Below are positions 31,761 to 44,279 of a stretch of DNA of 64,000 nucleotides, in pieces (the first letter of the stretch is position 1; each line of letters opens with the position of its first letter). The notes beneath the pieces were generated by a model. The model made no database searches. It was given only the letters and a program-made list of their open reading frames with translations, and was not told the DNA's origin. The stretch is from positions 24,693,501 through 24,757,500 of the forward strand of contig JAPYXD010000723.1 in NCBI GenBank assembly GCA_030998225.1, written 5' to 3'. Both the position numbers and the translations under genes were made by a program. Source of the stretch: Diplolepis rosae. Lineage: Eukaryota > Arthropoda > Insecta > Hymenoptera > Diplolepididae.

Positions 31761-32049
31761 GCAATAATGTGGGCTAGATAGTGCGATAATTCAATTTTTC
31801 AATTGAATTCTCATTAGCCGAGTAAGGTCATTTTTAATAATAATTTTCTGTCATTTACAATTAACTAATTGATTTATTCGACTCGACGTGGATTTAAGTG
31901 AAAATTAAATATTGCGCAATCGAACCGAGTTTATTATAATAGCTCTAAGGACAAAAAAATGCACAATATAATGGTTATTATTGCACATCGTTCAATGTGA
32001 TATTTGTCATGGAATTCTATTCATTGTTATAGATTTTATCATTTATATA

Positions 32050-33745
32050 TGTTAAATGTATTACGACTTTTTATAGATGATTGTCACTGTTTGGATTTCT
32101 TCATGTAAACCTTATGCCCGTTCTGTGCGCTCCGATTAAAAATGCCATAGGTATTGAAGTTCCAAGCCAATAAATTTGAAATTCATCCAAAAATTTTTTG
32201 AAACGTTGGGGAACCAGTACCTTTATAGCAGTCCGTGCAAACTTAATTCAGGAAAAACTACCTTGTGAGCTGAAAAAAAAGACTCGATTACTAAGAGTAA
32301 CAAATTTTTTATTTGATATTACTTAACGAACAATTATTTTGATGTTCGCTATAAATCCATTGGCGACGATAATGTGTCAGAGTCATGCGTGAAAAATTTC
32401 AATTCATTTGGTCAAAGGTTTACCAAGATTTCGCGATTCAAGTTTTAAAAAACATTGAATTCCCTAACAAAAAATTTTCGATATTTTATTTTTTCTTCGA
32501 CAAACTATTTGTCAGATCAAAAAATACTTCACACAAAAAAGATGCAGAAAAACATCCCAGATAAGAAGATAATTTTATTTTTGACAATTTTTGAAAAAGA
32601 AATTCCCCGAAATATCGATCGATTGGACGATACTTATCTGTGTTTTGCGCGCTCGGGCTGTTACTGCATCCAGGCCCTTAATTTTTATCCGGCAAACGAG
32701 AATTGGACTCATATAGCTCAGGGGCATTGATATTTGATTGCTTTTAGGTTACATTGGAAGCAAAATATTTTGGAAATATGTCTCATGCTTCCATTATTCA
32801 CATTTTATTGGCTTCTAATCTCATTCGCGTACCAGAACGCAAGTACTACAACGTACGCGTAAGAAACTATTAATTTAATCGATCACAGTTCATTAAACAC
32901 GGTTTTTTGTAATTGTTTCAAAAACATCTAAAGCTATAACTCTTCTCCTAGGGGAAGAACGATGTACAATTTGATTTGTTATTGAAACATATCTTTTAGT
33001 GATGAAAATCACAGTCTCAATCATAATAACAAAAATAGAATCATGATGAATTCTCATAGAAACTTTAAAAAATAGCATAATTCTTTTACTCTCTTTTGCA
33101 ATGAGAATGTTAAAAAATTTGACTCCGTTGGAAATTTTTCATTGAATAAAATTGGTGGAGAACGAGTGGTAATATCTCAGAGAGAAATGTTCTTTCTTCA
33201 ACCTGTAAAATTCGTTAAATCACCACAGTAGATTCTGAAGAAGCCGACTAGGGGAATGAAGATACCCATGAAAGCTTTAAAAACATTTCATAGTGATTGG
33301 CAGTTTGCTGATTCCTTTTAACCATGAACAGACTTCGTTATTCGGCTAGGATCCACCATATTACGTTTTCCAATGTTTGATTGGAACAGAACGTGTGAAA
33401 GATTTTGAAGCACCTAAATTTAATCAAATTAAACTTTCTTAAAATTTAAAGCCAGATGAATTATTAAAATCAAATTGTTTTCTTAAATAAGCCCAAGGTA
33501 ATATTTTTTTGATGCAAGAAAAAATATTCCTTCAATTTCAAAATGTGTTCTATTAAATCAAGCAAATGCACTGTTAATGTTTATAAATATATTATTCTAT
33601 AAAAAAATGATAAGTTACAAAAAACGAAAATATAATTCCAAGAAAAGCACTAATTGTTGGAAATAAGTATACTACATTCAGTAATGGATACTTCTTTGAG
33701 CAAAAGAAATGATAAGTAAAGGAAATTAATTAATCTAATTGCATA
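32050..33745. other. AT-rich DNA, nothing firm
   Basis: No gene recognised. A fragment CATATAGCTCAGGGGCATTG at 32708-32727 looks like the A box of the family C tRNA-like sequence. Confidence 0.35.
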
Positions 33746-33749
33746 AAAA

Positions 33750-35069
33750 AAAATCTGCCAGCTTCGTGGGCACATTCTCATCGCGCGCTTCGCGCTCGGT
33801 CTTGTGCTCTTCGCATACATTTAGGTTTGTTTCTTATAATTTGATACTGAAGCTCAAACCAATTTTATAATAATATTACAGATGATGTGAATTATACATT
33901 TTCTCAAAGTCACTCAATTTCTTTTTGAATTTAAGTGAAACAGGAAATTAAATTTACTTAAGGCTCTATCAGCCTTAAGGAACACATTCTCATCATGAAG
34001 CTCGCGCTTCGCGCTCAATTTTCTGTATACATTTCAGTAACTTTTTAATAAATTACATGATTAAAATAATTTATTTTCTTCCAAATATCTCAAAAAGGAA
34101 AAACAATCTTAGACTTTAATCAAGGAAACGATTTTGCAGAACAACGCTTATTTCGTATCTCACATATTTTGGTGAAAAAAATCGAATTTTTTCAATATTA
34201 AAAATCAAAACATAAAATATACATCCTGTCCCGAAATGTCTTAATGAGAATTTGTAGACCTCATTTAGGCAAATAATTTTTCATGTAAACGTTTTTTATG
34301 TATCTCATATATTTTGTCTAAAAAATGGAATTCTTGAATTTTAATTGTATTTTTTGGAATTGAAACGAAAAATATATGTTTTTTCAGAAACTGTGTGGGA
34401 CAAAATTTGTAGATCTTTTTGAAACGAACAACTTTGTATTCTTACGTTTTTTTCGTATTTCACATATTATTGTTAAAAAATTGAATTTTGGGTTTTCAAT
34501 AGTTTCTTTTTTAATTAAAAAGAAAAATATACATCTTATGAAAAAATGTTGCAATTCAAATTTGTAGGTCTTTATGTAGAAAATAATATTGTATCATAAC
34601 GTTTTTTCGTATCTCGTATAATTTAACTGGAAAATGGAATTTTTATATTGACTTTTTTCTAGTTTTAATATGCTGTAACATTTCTAATTTTGATTTAATC
34701 AAAAAATGTTATCAGGATAATTTGTAGAAATTTATGAGCATTATCAAAAACCTGTATTGTAATTTTTGATTTTTTCAAAAAATTATTTTCAAAAACACAA
34801 AAGTAGTGCTCAATCCCTCAATTTTGATTGGATGTGGCTGGTTAACGAACTTGTCCTTACTTTTTCGGCTCCGATAAAGTGTGCCAAAGCTCAATTCAAT
34901 CTGATAATTCTATCGAGAGTTATGCCACACGCGACCTACAGACAGACAGACACTTTCGTAAAAACCGTTTTTTCTGACTCAAGGGTCTCAAAACGTAAAG
35001 ATTTGATGAAAATTTCGAAAGCCATTTTTCATATAAAACCAATACTTTCTCATCCATGATGAGAATGTA
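33750..35069 (+). mobile_element. K-repeat copy 2
   Basis: Uninterrupted copy from AATCTGCCAGCTTCGTGGGC to CCATGATGAGAATGTA. Its CG-rich head lacks about 80 bp compared with copies 1 and 3. The tail ORF is open (34766-35059). Confidence 0.85.
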
Positions 35070-36180
35070 AAAATTTTAAACATTCCTCGCTGACTAATGA
35101 CTAATGGTCTCAATTTTTGTACGCAAGTAAAAAACAAAATAAATACTTTCTTTGGCACTGGGAAATTTTATTCTTATTGTATAAAGAATGAGAAATAAAT
35201 AGCACTACCCTTGAAAAATATTTTATCAAAAGTCAATCTTGGTTGAGAAAATTATTTTTAGAATTTGTATTTTAAACAAATTCTTTATAAGATTACTTAG
35301 TCAGTCTTTCTGTAATAATTAATCGGTTTTTCATTAATTAGTTACAGATGACTAAATGGATGTATATGTTCATTAGATGCTATAGATGTGTAGTTAGCGT
35401 TCGTATAATTCAAACATATCGTCCAGCGAGCTGGATGTAAGCTTATCCAGCCGAATATTCGATAGACGAACTTAACACGCTCGTCGATTTTACTAAAAGC
35501 TCTAGTACAAAAATTCATCTTGTATTCTAATTTATTGTTCCGCGAGTCGTGTATCTTGAAATGCGAGAGAAAATATCAACATAGAAAAAAAATATTCCAT
35601 AAAAATCAATTTACTAATACATTAGAGTATAAATTAATTGAATAAATAAATCATTTATTTTAGTTGACTGAACATTGTAATATTATAATATTAAATCTAT
35701 AAGGGAATGATATCTGATTTTTTTCAACTTGGTAGTTCATTGACTGCAGAAAGTTGTTTCCTTTATCTAAAATTAGTCTAAAGAGTGCAATAAGCTAAGT
35801 CAGTGAACTTTAAATTTGTATCTTCTTTATTTCAGAGCACCAGGTTTCAATAATAAGACAGTTGCTTTTCTCCCTTTTCAACAAAAAGTTATCTAATGGG
35901 GTAGAACTTTTGTCAATAAACTTTTGGAAAAGCCACTTCCTATTCAACTAAACCCTGCCATTTAGTCGAACAATTACACCCTATTATCTATTTTTGCACT
36001 GAGCGTTTTCTAACAAGACAATCTGAACGGGAAATTGGACTTGAGTAAAGGACAGAGAAGATATTTATTCTCAGTACATGCAACGGATCCTTGCCTACTA
36101 TTCTCTACTTGTTCATTTCATAGGTAATTTACCAGATAAGTAGCTTTCAGGAAGCGAATATTTCACATCTGCTTACACTG
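35070..36180. other. AT-rich DNA, nothing recognised
   Basis: No gene or repeat family seen. Confidence 0.35.
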
Positions 36181-36194
36181 ACAGAAAAAGTACA

Positions 36195-36595
36195 GGGAAA
36201 ATTCGAGTTAAGACTCTAATATTTACCGTTTTTAACGGCAACGGAGGGATAGTCGCTTGGAAGGTTAAGTTTACTGTTTTCACAGTAAAAAATGTGTTTT
36301 CAAGCTAGGAAATTCTGCCTGAGTAAATTGACAGTACTTTTTCGTTACACGTACACCGAAAACAAATCTCAGTAGGCTTGACTACTTTTTAACTTACTTT
36401 CCGTAGTTCGTAAAGGCCCCAGTGACATTTTTGAAGTTAAGTGTACTGCAGGAACATAGGTAAATCAAATAAAAGCAGTAGTTGAATCGATGAATATTCT
36501 TAGTACATTTCAAAACTTTATTTACTTTCAAGTAGACACTAACTTACTATTTTACCTGCAACTACTGCAGGGCCGTGTAAGAAGTGTATGCTCGC
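36195..36595 (-). repeat. composite-element fragment without the tRNA-like module
   Basis: Matches 49375-49900 (GTACAGGGAAA..., TTAAGACTCTAATATTTACC, ACTGCAGGGCCGTGTAAGAAG). It joins the two conserved blocks directly, skipping the roughly 195-bp tRNA-like segment. A related block is at 38885-39430. Confidence 0.65.
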
Positions 36596-36768
36596 TATAC
36601 TACTAGTATTATTATAGCAATACGTCTATATTTTATAGGTTATGACATTATTTTTTAAATAAAATTCGCAATTTACCTTGTTTTGTTTCTTGGCCAAAAT
36701 GTTGCAAAAGCATGTCACGTACAATTTATTTTTTAATCTACAAAGTCGATCCCGAGTCGAACTATTTA

Positions 36769-36857
36769 TTCTCTTTTGCTTCTCTTGATACTCTCTTGAT
36801 TCTCTTTTGCTTCTCTTGATACTCTTTTGATTCTCTTTTGCTTCTCTTGATACTATT
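36769..36857. repeat. 31-bp tandem repeat, three copies
   Basis: Unit close to TTCTCTTTTGCTTCTCTTGA followed by TACTCTTTTGA. Confidence 0.85.
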
Positions 36858-36888
36858 AGAGATTTTTGAACTTTTTTTTTTTTTAATG

Positions 36889-37592
36889 AAAGTACATTTA
36901 AAGGACTACGGCGCAATTACCAAGGCGATTTAGTAGCGCTCGAATCGTCGGAGAGAGCAGACGTGAGTCATAATGAGTTCTGTGTACGCGAAACGTTTTG
37001 AAGCGGTCTTCTTGTGTACCCATCCAAAGGGACCACTTATGTCCTATACAGCCGCTGCTAAATACATAAAAAAGTCGAAATCGTTCGTGAAGAAGTGGAT
37101 TGAGCATTATAAAGTCAATAAAAAACACCCCGTGAAGGTCCATGTTTGGAGATGCTTCTCCCAGCGCGGTTTTGGGTGTTTAGAGCTCTTCACCGAGAAC
37201 TTAAATGCTCAGAAAATGCTCTAAATATATGAATGTGGTCTTCCAAGGTCTGCTACAAAGATGTTTGGAGCCGATACGGCCGATTGAATCTTACAAGAAA
37301 ATAACGACCCGAAACATCGAAGCCGTCTCTGCACCGCCTGGAAAACAGAAAATGGCATCACAACTTTGAACTGGCCATCACAGTCCCCCGATGCGAATAC
37401 AATCGAAAATGTCTGGAGTGTTTTAAAGAGGAAGCTTGCGGGAAAACGTGTCTTCACCCTGAAACAGCTCTCGCAAAAAATCAGGAAGATATGGCAAGAA
37501 TTACCAACTGGATTCTGGACCAACCATTCTGGACAACGATGGGGACTGGACTATCTATTAGATAGTAGCGCCGTAGTTCTTTGAGAGTACTT
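36889..37592 (+). pseudogene. Tc1-like transposon relic, internally deleted
   Basis: Terminal repeats AAAGGACTACGGCGC and the inverse GCGCCGTAGTTCTTT. The N-terminal helix-turn-helix (36973-37110: MSSVYAKRFEAVFLC..., AAAKYIKKSKSFVKKWI) is joined directly to HVWRCFSQRGFG, so the first catalytic Asp is deleted. After a stop and frameshift come NNDPKHRSRLCTAWKTENGI and WPSQSPDANTIENVWSVLKR, holding the second Asp and the final Glu. Non-functional. Confidence 0.9.
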
Positions 37593-37714
37593 TTATTTGA
37601 AAAAACAAAACGTTTTAAAGTCTTTGATAGTTTTCGAAAAATCGAGGACTCGCTCTTGTTGAACCCTTTTCATTCTGGTACTTGAGGGTATGTGATGCGT
37701 AATCACGTCACAAA

Positions 37715-38015
37715 TGACCAACCATTTTATATTATTTATATTCATCGGGTTGATTAGGACAGGAATGTAAATATAATCATGAAATTGTAGGCAACAATGA
37801 GGAATCCATCAAAAAATCAATCTCCGGTACCATTCGGATTTTTATTTCGAAAAATAAAATGTTTCAAAATTAATGTTTTGAAAACAAAATTCGACGTGTA
37901 CCAGACATTGATACTTTGATACATTCCTCATTATTTTCCAAGTCTGGTACTATATTTTCGTTTCTCTCTTAATCAACACGCTAAATATAAATAATAATAA
38001 ACCGTTGCTAATTCC
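37715..38015. repeat. AT-rich foldback
   Basis: CCATTTTATATTATTTATATTCATCGGGTTGATT at the left faces AATCAACACGCTAAATATAA...AAACCGTTG at the right. No coding region. Confidence 0.5.
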
Positions 38016-38344
38016 TGACGTCATTAGGAATTATATACTTTTAGAAATGGAGAATCATAGAGGAGGTAAGGAGAATCTTCGTTGCTACTCTTTAAGATCC
38101 TCCAAGGTGCAGAAACGGAAATATCTGCAGGAGAAGAGCATCAACAGAGGATCAAAATTACATTGATTTAAGCAGATAATACGCCTCTTTTGATTCTCTC
38201 AAGTCCTCTAAAATGGAGCATCTTAGAGAATCAATAGTTCGACTCGGGTCCTTTGATTAATTTCATACTTAATCTATAAATTCCTCGGAATCCCGCATAA
38301 GTCAGACTCTGACATCACCAATTATGTACGACCGCTTTATAAAT

Positions 38345-38760
38345 AATAGTATATTACGTGCCTAGGCGCACAATGAGGGTTATTGCGCGACGAGCGACAA
38401 TGCTCGCAGGAGATCGAAGCCAAGGCGTAGTCGAGACGTAGCTGAGGCAAAGCCGAGACGAAGCCGAGACAATGCCGAGTCAATGCCGAGGCGCGATCAG
38501 TCCTGCGAGCATTGTCGCGAGTCTCGTAATTTCCCGAATTGTGTGCATTGTCACGTATTCTATTTTATGTGACTTCGGTGCGTATACGAGTTTTTATGCG
38601 TACACTCGAATTTAATCTAGTATTGTAGTTGTTTGCGGCGCTAGTCATTACACTCGATATTTCGCGACTAGTCCCGGCCATTTTGATTTTATCGATCTTG
38701 TGTACTAGTAGCGTGTTGTAATATAGCACGCGCAGTTCAAATGTTTAAGGCTTTGTCAGT
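38345..38760. repeat. CG-rich hairpin with 12-bp units plus flank repeat
   Basis: Inverted copy of 23230-23570. The loop contains GCCGAGAC-AAT/GAA units of 12 bp repeated at least four times (38438-38492). Starts AATAGTATATTACGTGCC. Confidence 0.65.
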
Positions 38761-38884
38761 AGGGTGCTAACACTGTACGAAGAAGAAGAAGAAGATTGTG
38801 CTCCGCTGTATGGCTATAGGCGCAGGCGCAGCTCAATTTTTACATTTCATTCCTCTGTAGCGTAATACACAACACTGCACTACT

Positions 38885-39430
38885 CCCAACTTACTATTTT
38901 ACCTGCAACTACTGCAGGGTCGTGTAAGAAGTGTATGGGCCCCGTGTAATCGGGAATTTTTTAATTTTATGCCAATTTATGATTCTGATTAAAATTTTTA
39001 AGATTTTTAATTATTAAATCGACTTTCTATAAAATAAATTACTTTTGAAAGAAACAGCTCAAATTTTTGAATTAAAGAACATTACATAATAAAAAGATTT
39101 ATATGCATTTTAGAAGTATTAATTTTTATTCAACTAGTGAACCTCCGATAATGTAGGCAGTGACAAAAATTTCAAACTCACCTAATTAATTTGAAATTAA
39201 TTTTTATTATTTTATATTAGTGATACTTTGTACAAGTTATGGTTCCTTTAACTTTTGTTTTCAACAGTAAAATCAACGTATGTTCAGAATCTACAAAATT
39301 CGAGTTTTTTCAATTCCAAAAATATGATGAAACTTTTGAATCAAGAAAATTATCTGATAACAAAATTATGCATTCAAGTTCGCAATAAGTAATTCCAACT
39401 AATGAAGTACTATTAAAAAAATAGTACACT
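38885..39430 (-). repeat. composite-element fragment
   Basis: Matches the CCGATTACACGGGGCC block and the following AT-rich part of 20400-20800 in inverse. It is interrupted at 39137-39210 by the 3' end of a family B element (CTCCGATAATGTAGGCAGTG). Confidence 0.65.
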
Positions 39431-39950
39431 TATTTACTTATCATTAGTTTGTTTTTCTAACTACTCTTATGTAGTAATTTCTACTGTTTATGTTTACTAA
39501 GAGAGCTTCAATTGATTTTACTATTCACCCCATTTTAATTGTACTACATGTTTAGTTATTATTACTACCTCAACACAATCAGATATACAGACATATACAC
39601 ACGTGCTCGCATATGATTTTTATGATTACATGCGAATTCACACCGTCTCGCCGAATTTTCTAGTCAAAAAACCGTAAAAATTGCTTGCTGACTCCCGAGT
39701 TTTTTTAACCAACTCACAGCAAAAGTCGTTCGTATAGGAATTGTATTTCTTCAAACAAACTAACGGCAAATTTTTCTGTTCGGCTTGTATTTTATTACTG
39801 GACGTCTAGAGAAACTTTTAAAATAGCGTACTGTGGAAATTACTGAAACAAATATTCCGATGCAAACAAGTAAATTTTAAGGTTGGTGGCAGTAAAAAAA
39901 ATTATGGGACAGTAAATGTTCTCGCTTTTAACCCCTTCACTGCGGATGAC

Positions 39951-40015
39951 GTGTATATACGTCATGGATTAGGTGAGCCTAGACTGCGGATGACGTGTAT
40001 ACACGTCATGAAGGA
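39951..40015. repeat. tandem duplicate of a short hairpin
   Basis: ACTGCGGATGACGTGTATA(T/C)ACGTCATG occurs twice, 38 bp apart. Each copy folds on GACGTGTATAYACGTC, which includes CRE-like TGACG halves. Confidence 0.75.
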
Positions 40016-40039
40016 AAGTTCCTGATGAATTGACGGATT

Positions 40040-40520
40040 TCATTGAAAATTGGTGTTAAGGGGTTATTTGGGTCGCTGAATATGAATTCGAGGTCAAAAT
40101 TCTAAATTTCGTAATGGCTGATCCAATATGGCGACCATAAATTTTGAAAAATCCAATGAGTTGGCGTATTTGGATGATAAAATTCGTACTAAGGGATAAT
40201 TTGGGTCGCTGAATACGAATTTGAGATTGGAAACAAAGATCCAATTTGGCGGCCAGTAAACCATTCTCATTGAAATCTGCCAATTCATTACATTTTTCCA
40301 AATTTTGATTCACCATATTGGATCAGACATTTCGCAATTTTAAATTTTGACCTCGAATTCGTATTCAGCGATCCAACTAGCCCCCTGGTGCTAATTTTCA
40401 TTCAAATCCGCCAACTCATTAGATTTTTCAAAATTTTTGATCGCCATATTCGATCAGCCATTTCGAATTTTGACTTCGAATTCGTATTCAGCGGCCAAAA
40501 TAACCCCTTATTACCAATTT
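40040..40520. repeat. inverted array of ~125-bp satellite-like units
   Basis: Units with GGTCGCTGAATA(T/C)GAATT and GATCCAATATGGCGACCA in one direction (40070-40270) meet units in the other direction (40300-40510: CGTATTCAGCG, TCGCCATATTCGATC). Confidence 0.7.
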
Positions 40521-41764
40521 TCAATTAAATCCACCCAGTAGAACGTCCCGCACATTTTGGGCCCACTTCGCGGTTTTCGGTGAAGGAGTTAATGAATATT
40601 CGAGGGGCCGTTCACTAGAAGAATTCTGAAGAATCAATGATTTTTCATGCTTATAATCGATTCAGAATCAGCGACTCGTGGAAAGATTTTTCAGAATCAT
40701 ATGGGGAATTAGCTTGATTGAGTAAAATCTTAGAGATTGATTCTGAAAGTTTGAAAGCCGCGTTCATCAGTGAGATTCAGAAGAATCACCGGGGATCATT
40801 CAGAATCGTTACGATTCCGTGCACGCTCGAGCGAGTAAGCTCGAGTTAGCTTGAGATCACTTGAGATCAACGCGTTAAAACTTGTCTAATGCGCAGTCTC
40901 GCGTGCAGTGAGGCGTCCATCACACTGAAAGAAATGCTTGGGATTTATCAGCCATATGAATATAACTGAATGTTTTTAAATAATTCAACAAAATATATTT
41001 GACAGTTAACCAAAAATATTGCTGTAATAGTAATTCATATGGTTGGAATACACATACAGGTTAAATTTTCAATGTAGTTTATCAATACCATTTAGAGTAA
41101 TGGATTCATTAATCGACAATATAAAAAATAGGTCCTACTTATTACATCGAAATTGAAAAATAATGTGATATTTCCATTAACATTGTATTTCCTTTTATTA
41201 TTAGAAACAATCCTCGAGAATTTTTTAAATTTCCATTTATAAAAACTACCGTAATCGTTAGTGCTAATAAATGTCATCAAAACTTTAGGATTTTAATAAT
41301 TTTACGATAATATTTCGAAGGTTACCATGATAAGAAACATAAAAAGATTTTTTTACTCCATCGCATAAACTTCTCAGCTGGAAAAATTAAGCTGAATTTT
41401 TCAAATAAAGTTTACATTCGGAAAATCCAGATAAATTACCACGCAATTCAAATGCACTTGAATTTTTAGCTGGTTTTACTAGTTGGTTCTTCCGATTGGT
41501 TTTTCCATCTGGTTTTAAGGAAGACATGTTTCAAAGTTTTCTAAAGGTGCCCTCATGTTTATAATTAAAAAGTAAGGCGCCTTAAAAAAATTAAACAATT
41601 TTTTTCCACAATCAGTTGAAAAAACCAGATGATAAAACCAACTTCAAATCCGACCGGAGAATTAAATCCAGTTGTGTTCAAAATATTAATTTTAGTTTTA
41701 ATCATCCCAAAAATAATTAACCCAAAAACTATTAACCAAATTAATTATTTTAAATAATTTTATC

Positions 41765-41882
41765 AATTGGGTTGAGTATTTTTATTCTTGGGGTATTTTT
41801 ACTTATGGGGAAAGTATTTATGGGTTGAGTATTTTTGGGTTAATCATTTTTGGGAAAAGTATTTCTGGGTTAAGTATTTTAC
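41765..41882. repeat. degenerate short tandem repeat
   Basis: GGGTTGAGTATTTTTGGGTTAA-like units of about 20-30 bp. The ORF across it is a translation of the repeat. Confidence 0.6.
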
Positions 41883-41898
41883 AGTCGTCTTATTGGCA

Positions 41899-41999
41899 AG
41901 GGAAGTCCGTTCCGTAACTGGAACACCCGTGTTCCATAATTTATTTACGTTATTTACATGGCTTGTAAATAACGTAAATAAACACGAAAAACGGACTTG
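41899..41999. repeat. hairpin, ~100 bp
   Basis: TTTATTTACGTTATTTACA faces TGTAAATAACGTAAATAAA across five bases. Outside these, AAGTCCGTT faces AACGGACTT. The arm also holds the small palindrome GGAACACCCGTGTTCC. Confidence 0.85.
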
Positions 42000-42727
42000 T
42001 TTGGTTGAGAATTGAGGGAATCAATTTAGAATCAGCTGGACTCCGGCGGACTCAGGCGAAATCAATCGTAGTGATGAAGCTCAATGCGCTCAACTGTCGA
42101 AATGATCCCTGTGCTTCTTCTGAGGTTGGATTCGATTCTTTCTTATTCGAATTGTCAGAATCAAACCGGATCATTCTTCAAGCGTGAAATCACATGAATC
42201 GTGAGCTAGTTAACGGAATAATTATGCTCACGTAGAATCAATTTTTAGTGAACGGCCCCTCGTGAATATCCTTGCGCTACCTCCGAAAACAGTAAAATGA
42301 CGTGATCATTTTCTCTCAGTGCATAGCAGATAAACGTTCCTTGTTCTTTCCTTTACGTTTATCTGCTATGGAAAATCCATTTCATTTATTATTTTTTAAG
42401 TAAGATGCCTGAGAAAAATTGGTCACGTGACTCAATTGATATATGCCCTCAACCCCTTCATTGGCAGAGAGAATTCGACAATAAGTGCCCAAAATGACAG
42501 GAAAACTTTTTACTTCGAAAATTTCTACGCTGGGGTTTTTGAGGGTACTGATTAGGAATCTGAACTTGAAATTCACAAATTCAAAATGTCGGATCCAATA
42601 TGGTGGTAGAAAATGCAAAAAACGGCTTGATTTCGATAAATCTTGATTTTCATGGGTTATTTAGGTTGCTGATTACGAATCTGAACTAAAACTTCCAAAA
42701 ATCTCAAAATTTTAATTCTCAATATCA

Positions 42728-42846
42728 CCCAGATAGCACAAGCTGCACGTTCGGTCGCATCTTTGCACATTCATTGAGCAATCAGCTGCATGTTTTCTCA
42801 ATAAATGTGCAAAGATGCGACCAAACGTGCAACTCTGGTATCTGGG
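42728..42846. mobile_element. 119-bp hairpin MITE, CCCAGATA ends
   Basis: CCCAGATAGCACAAGCTGCA faces the inverse TGCAACTCTGGTATCTGGG, and the whole length folds back (GGTCGCATCTTTGCACAT). Another end CCCAGATAGCACAAC lies at 24934. Confidence 0.85.
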
Positions 42847-42864
42847 TATTCAAACAACATTGAA

Positions 42865-44190
42865 TACTAAGCTTATGACGCGCCTTACCGCCACTTAGGG
42901 TAATGGCGGCCAAGCGACGCCACAAATTGGCGAACAAGTAAAATTTTCATCATTCAGCACGATATGAATAACTGTTTTTAAATATAAATAAAAGGGCGCC
43001 AACCACCCAAACGGGGTGATGACGAAATCCCTTGCCCGTCTAGCTCGGCGTAGAGGGATTTCGTGGGGGCGAACTCGTGGCGCAGTCACCACCGGGAGGT
43101 TTAGATAAATATTAATAGAAAAGGAAAGAGAGTCCAATTTTGTTTAAATAAAACTCAACATTTTTAGCAATTTATCAGCAAAAGTATGCATCATTTAATT
43201 TTTAATCCTTCCCCCCCTTTATGACAACATCATAATTTTACCCCACACACTCACTCGTACATCCACTCCAAACACACTCACACCAAAATCAAATACAAGT
43301 TTTCCTTGCCTTTCGCCTTCCCCGTTTTCTCGAAGACGTATGAGAGAGTAGAAAAAGAAACTTTACATGAGTTTGCTCTAATTCTCTTCCACAAAATTTA
43401 CTTTAAAAATCTTCGTAGCGGTTAGGACAAAACTTTCTTGGACGAACACACGAGACAGAATGGCGTCTCTCCTCACGGTTCAGCTCCACGTTCCGCGTTC
43501 CACGTTCCATGACCGGGAGGTGCTGCCATCTCGTTCTTTACCAAACCCTTTTATTATGGAACTGGCCGCCCCGCACGCCTCTCCTCGCTTTTGAATAAGT
43601 TATTATTATTAAATATGGATTAAGACCTCCTCTCGGCCAGAAAACTGGTAATATGGAGGAGTCTTGTTTCCTTGGTCGTTTTCTTATAGACTTCTAGTCG
43701 ATCTTCAACGTGATAGAGAGAGGTCGAGCGGCGACGGCCTTTTACTTCATTGGCTGGCTGCCATTGGCCCACATTCTCGGTCCAGAACCGTGCGTCCTCG
43801 CTCTCCGTTTAGAGAGCCGCCATTCCTGCCCACTATTTACTGTTCTCTTTTTTCTCCTTCTTGATTTTATCCCTCTTTCTCTCTCTCCCTCTTCTGGAAA
43901 GGTTACGGAACATTACAGGGATGAAATAACATCTTATTACAATATAAATCAATTATTCGAAATGTAGACACTACTATATAAACGTAATTTGTAACTTAGT
44001 AGCTTAGTAAAAGATAATACATTTTTCCCACCCAGATCAAGTTCTTCTTTCTTCTCGGGTTATTCATCAACATTTAACCCTTTCTACTCGGTCTGGCGTG
44101 GTCCTACTTACGTAAGGTTACTTACTAGTTACGTTGTGGATCCTGCCTTGTGTGTCTTTGCCTCTCTACCCGTGCCAGGTGAGAGAGTGG
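42865..44190. other. GC-richer unassigned stretch
   Basis: Resembles 9176-11250 in composition. Contains a local inverted pair (GACGAAATCCCTTGCC / AGAGGGATTTCGTGG near 43020-43065) and CCACGTTCCGCGTTCCACGT. A possible LTR remnant, with no motif to prove it. Confidence 0.3.
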
Positions 44191-44279
44191 CAACATGCCA
44201 CGTTACAAGCTTTATGTTTTCCCACCTATTTATTTTATCATGCTCCATGTCATTAAATTAACCATAAAAAATTCATTAA

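Larger units (their letters stand above)
28832..32048. mobile_element. 3.2-kb foldback stack
   Basis: Arms 28832-29120 and 31760-32048 are inverted copies (ATGAATAGAATTCCAGGACA, TTATTATAAT, CATTATTGC and so on). The 2.6-kb loop holds later arrivals: a CCTCAGGTGGAAATTT end of a GTACC composite element (29127 on), a CG-rich hairpin (29640-29815), a G-rich patch, a 138-bp direct duplication and a tRNA-like palindrome. Confidence 0.75.
36751..38248. mobile_element. candidate TIR element hosting a Tc1 relic
   Basis: CCCGAGTCGAACTATTTATTC (left) is inverted at the right as GAATCAATAGTTCGACTCGGG. Inside are a 31-bp tandem array, a Tc1 relic and a smaller foldback. No target duplication settled. Confidence 0.45.
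40601..42262. mobile_element. non-autonomous hAT-like element
   Basis: Ends CGAGGGGCCGTTCACTA and the inverse TAGTGAACGGCCCCTCG, with an 8-bp flank TGAATATT / TGAATATC that fits hAT target duplication. The interior has no transposase. It contains a CACTGAAAGAAAT end (40923), a degenerate tandem array and a hairpin. Confidence 0.7.

Noticed and set aside
36195..39430. LTR pair from the repeated CTGCAGGGCCGTGTAAGAAG blocks
   Set aside because: The blocks match internal parts of the composite element and lack TG...CA ends or a primer site.
42990..43010. GGTTGGCGCCC-like primer-binding site suggesting an LTR element at 43-44.2 kb
   Set aside because: No neighbouring LTR pair, no CA end before it, and no gag, protease or polymerase motif.
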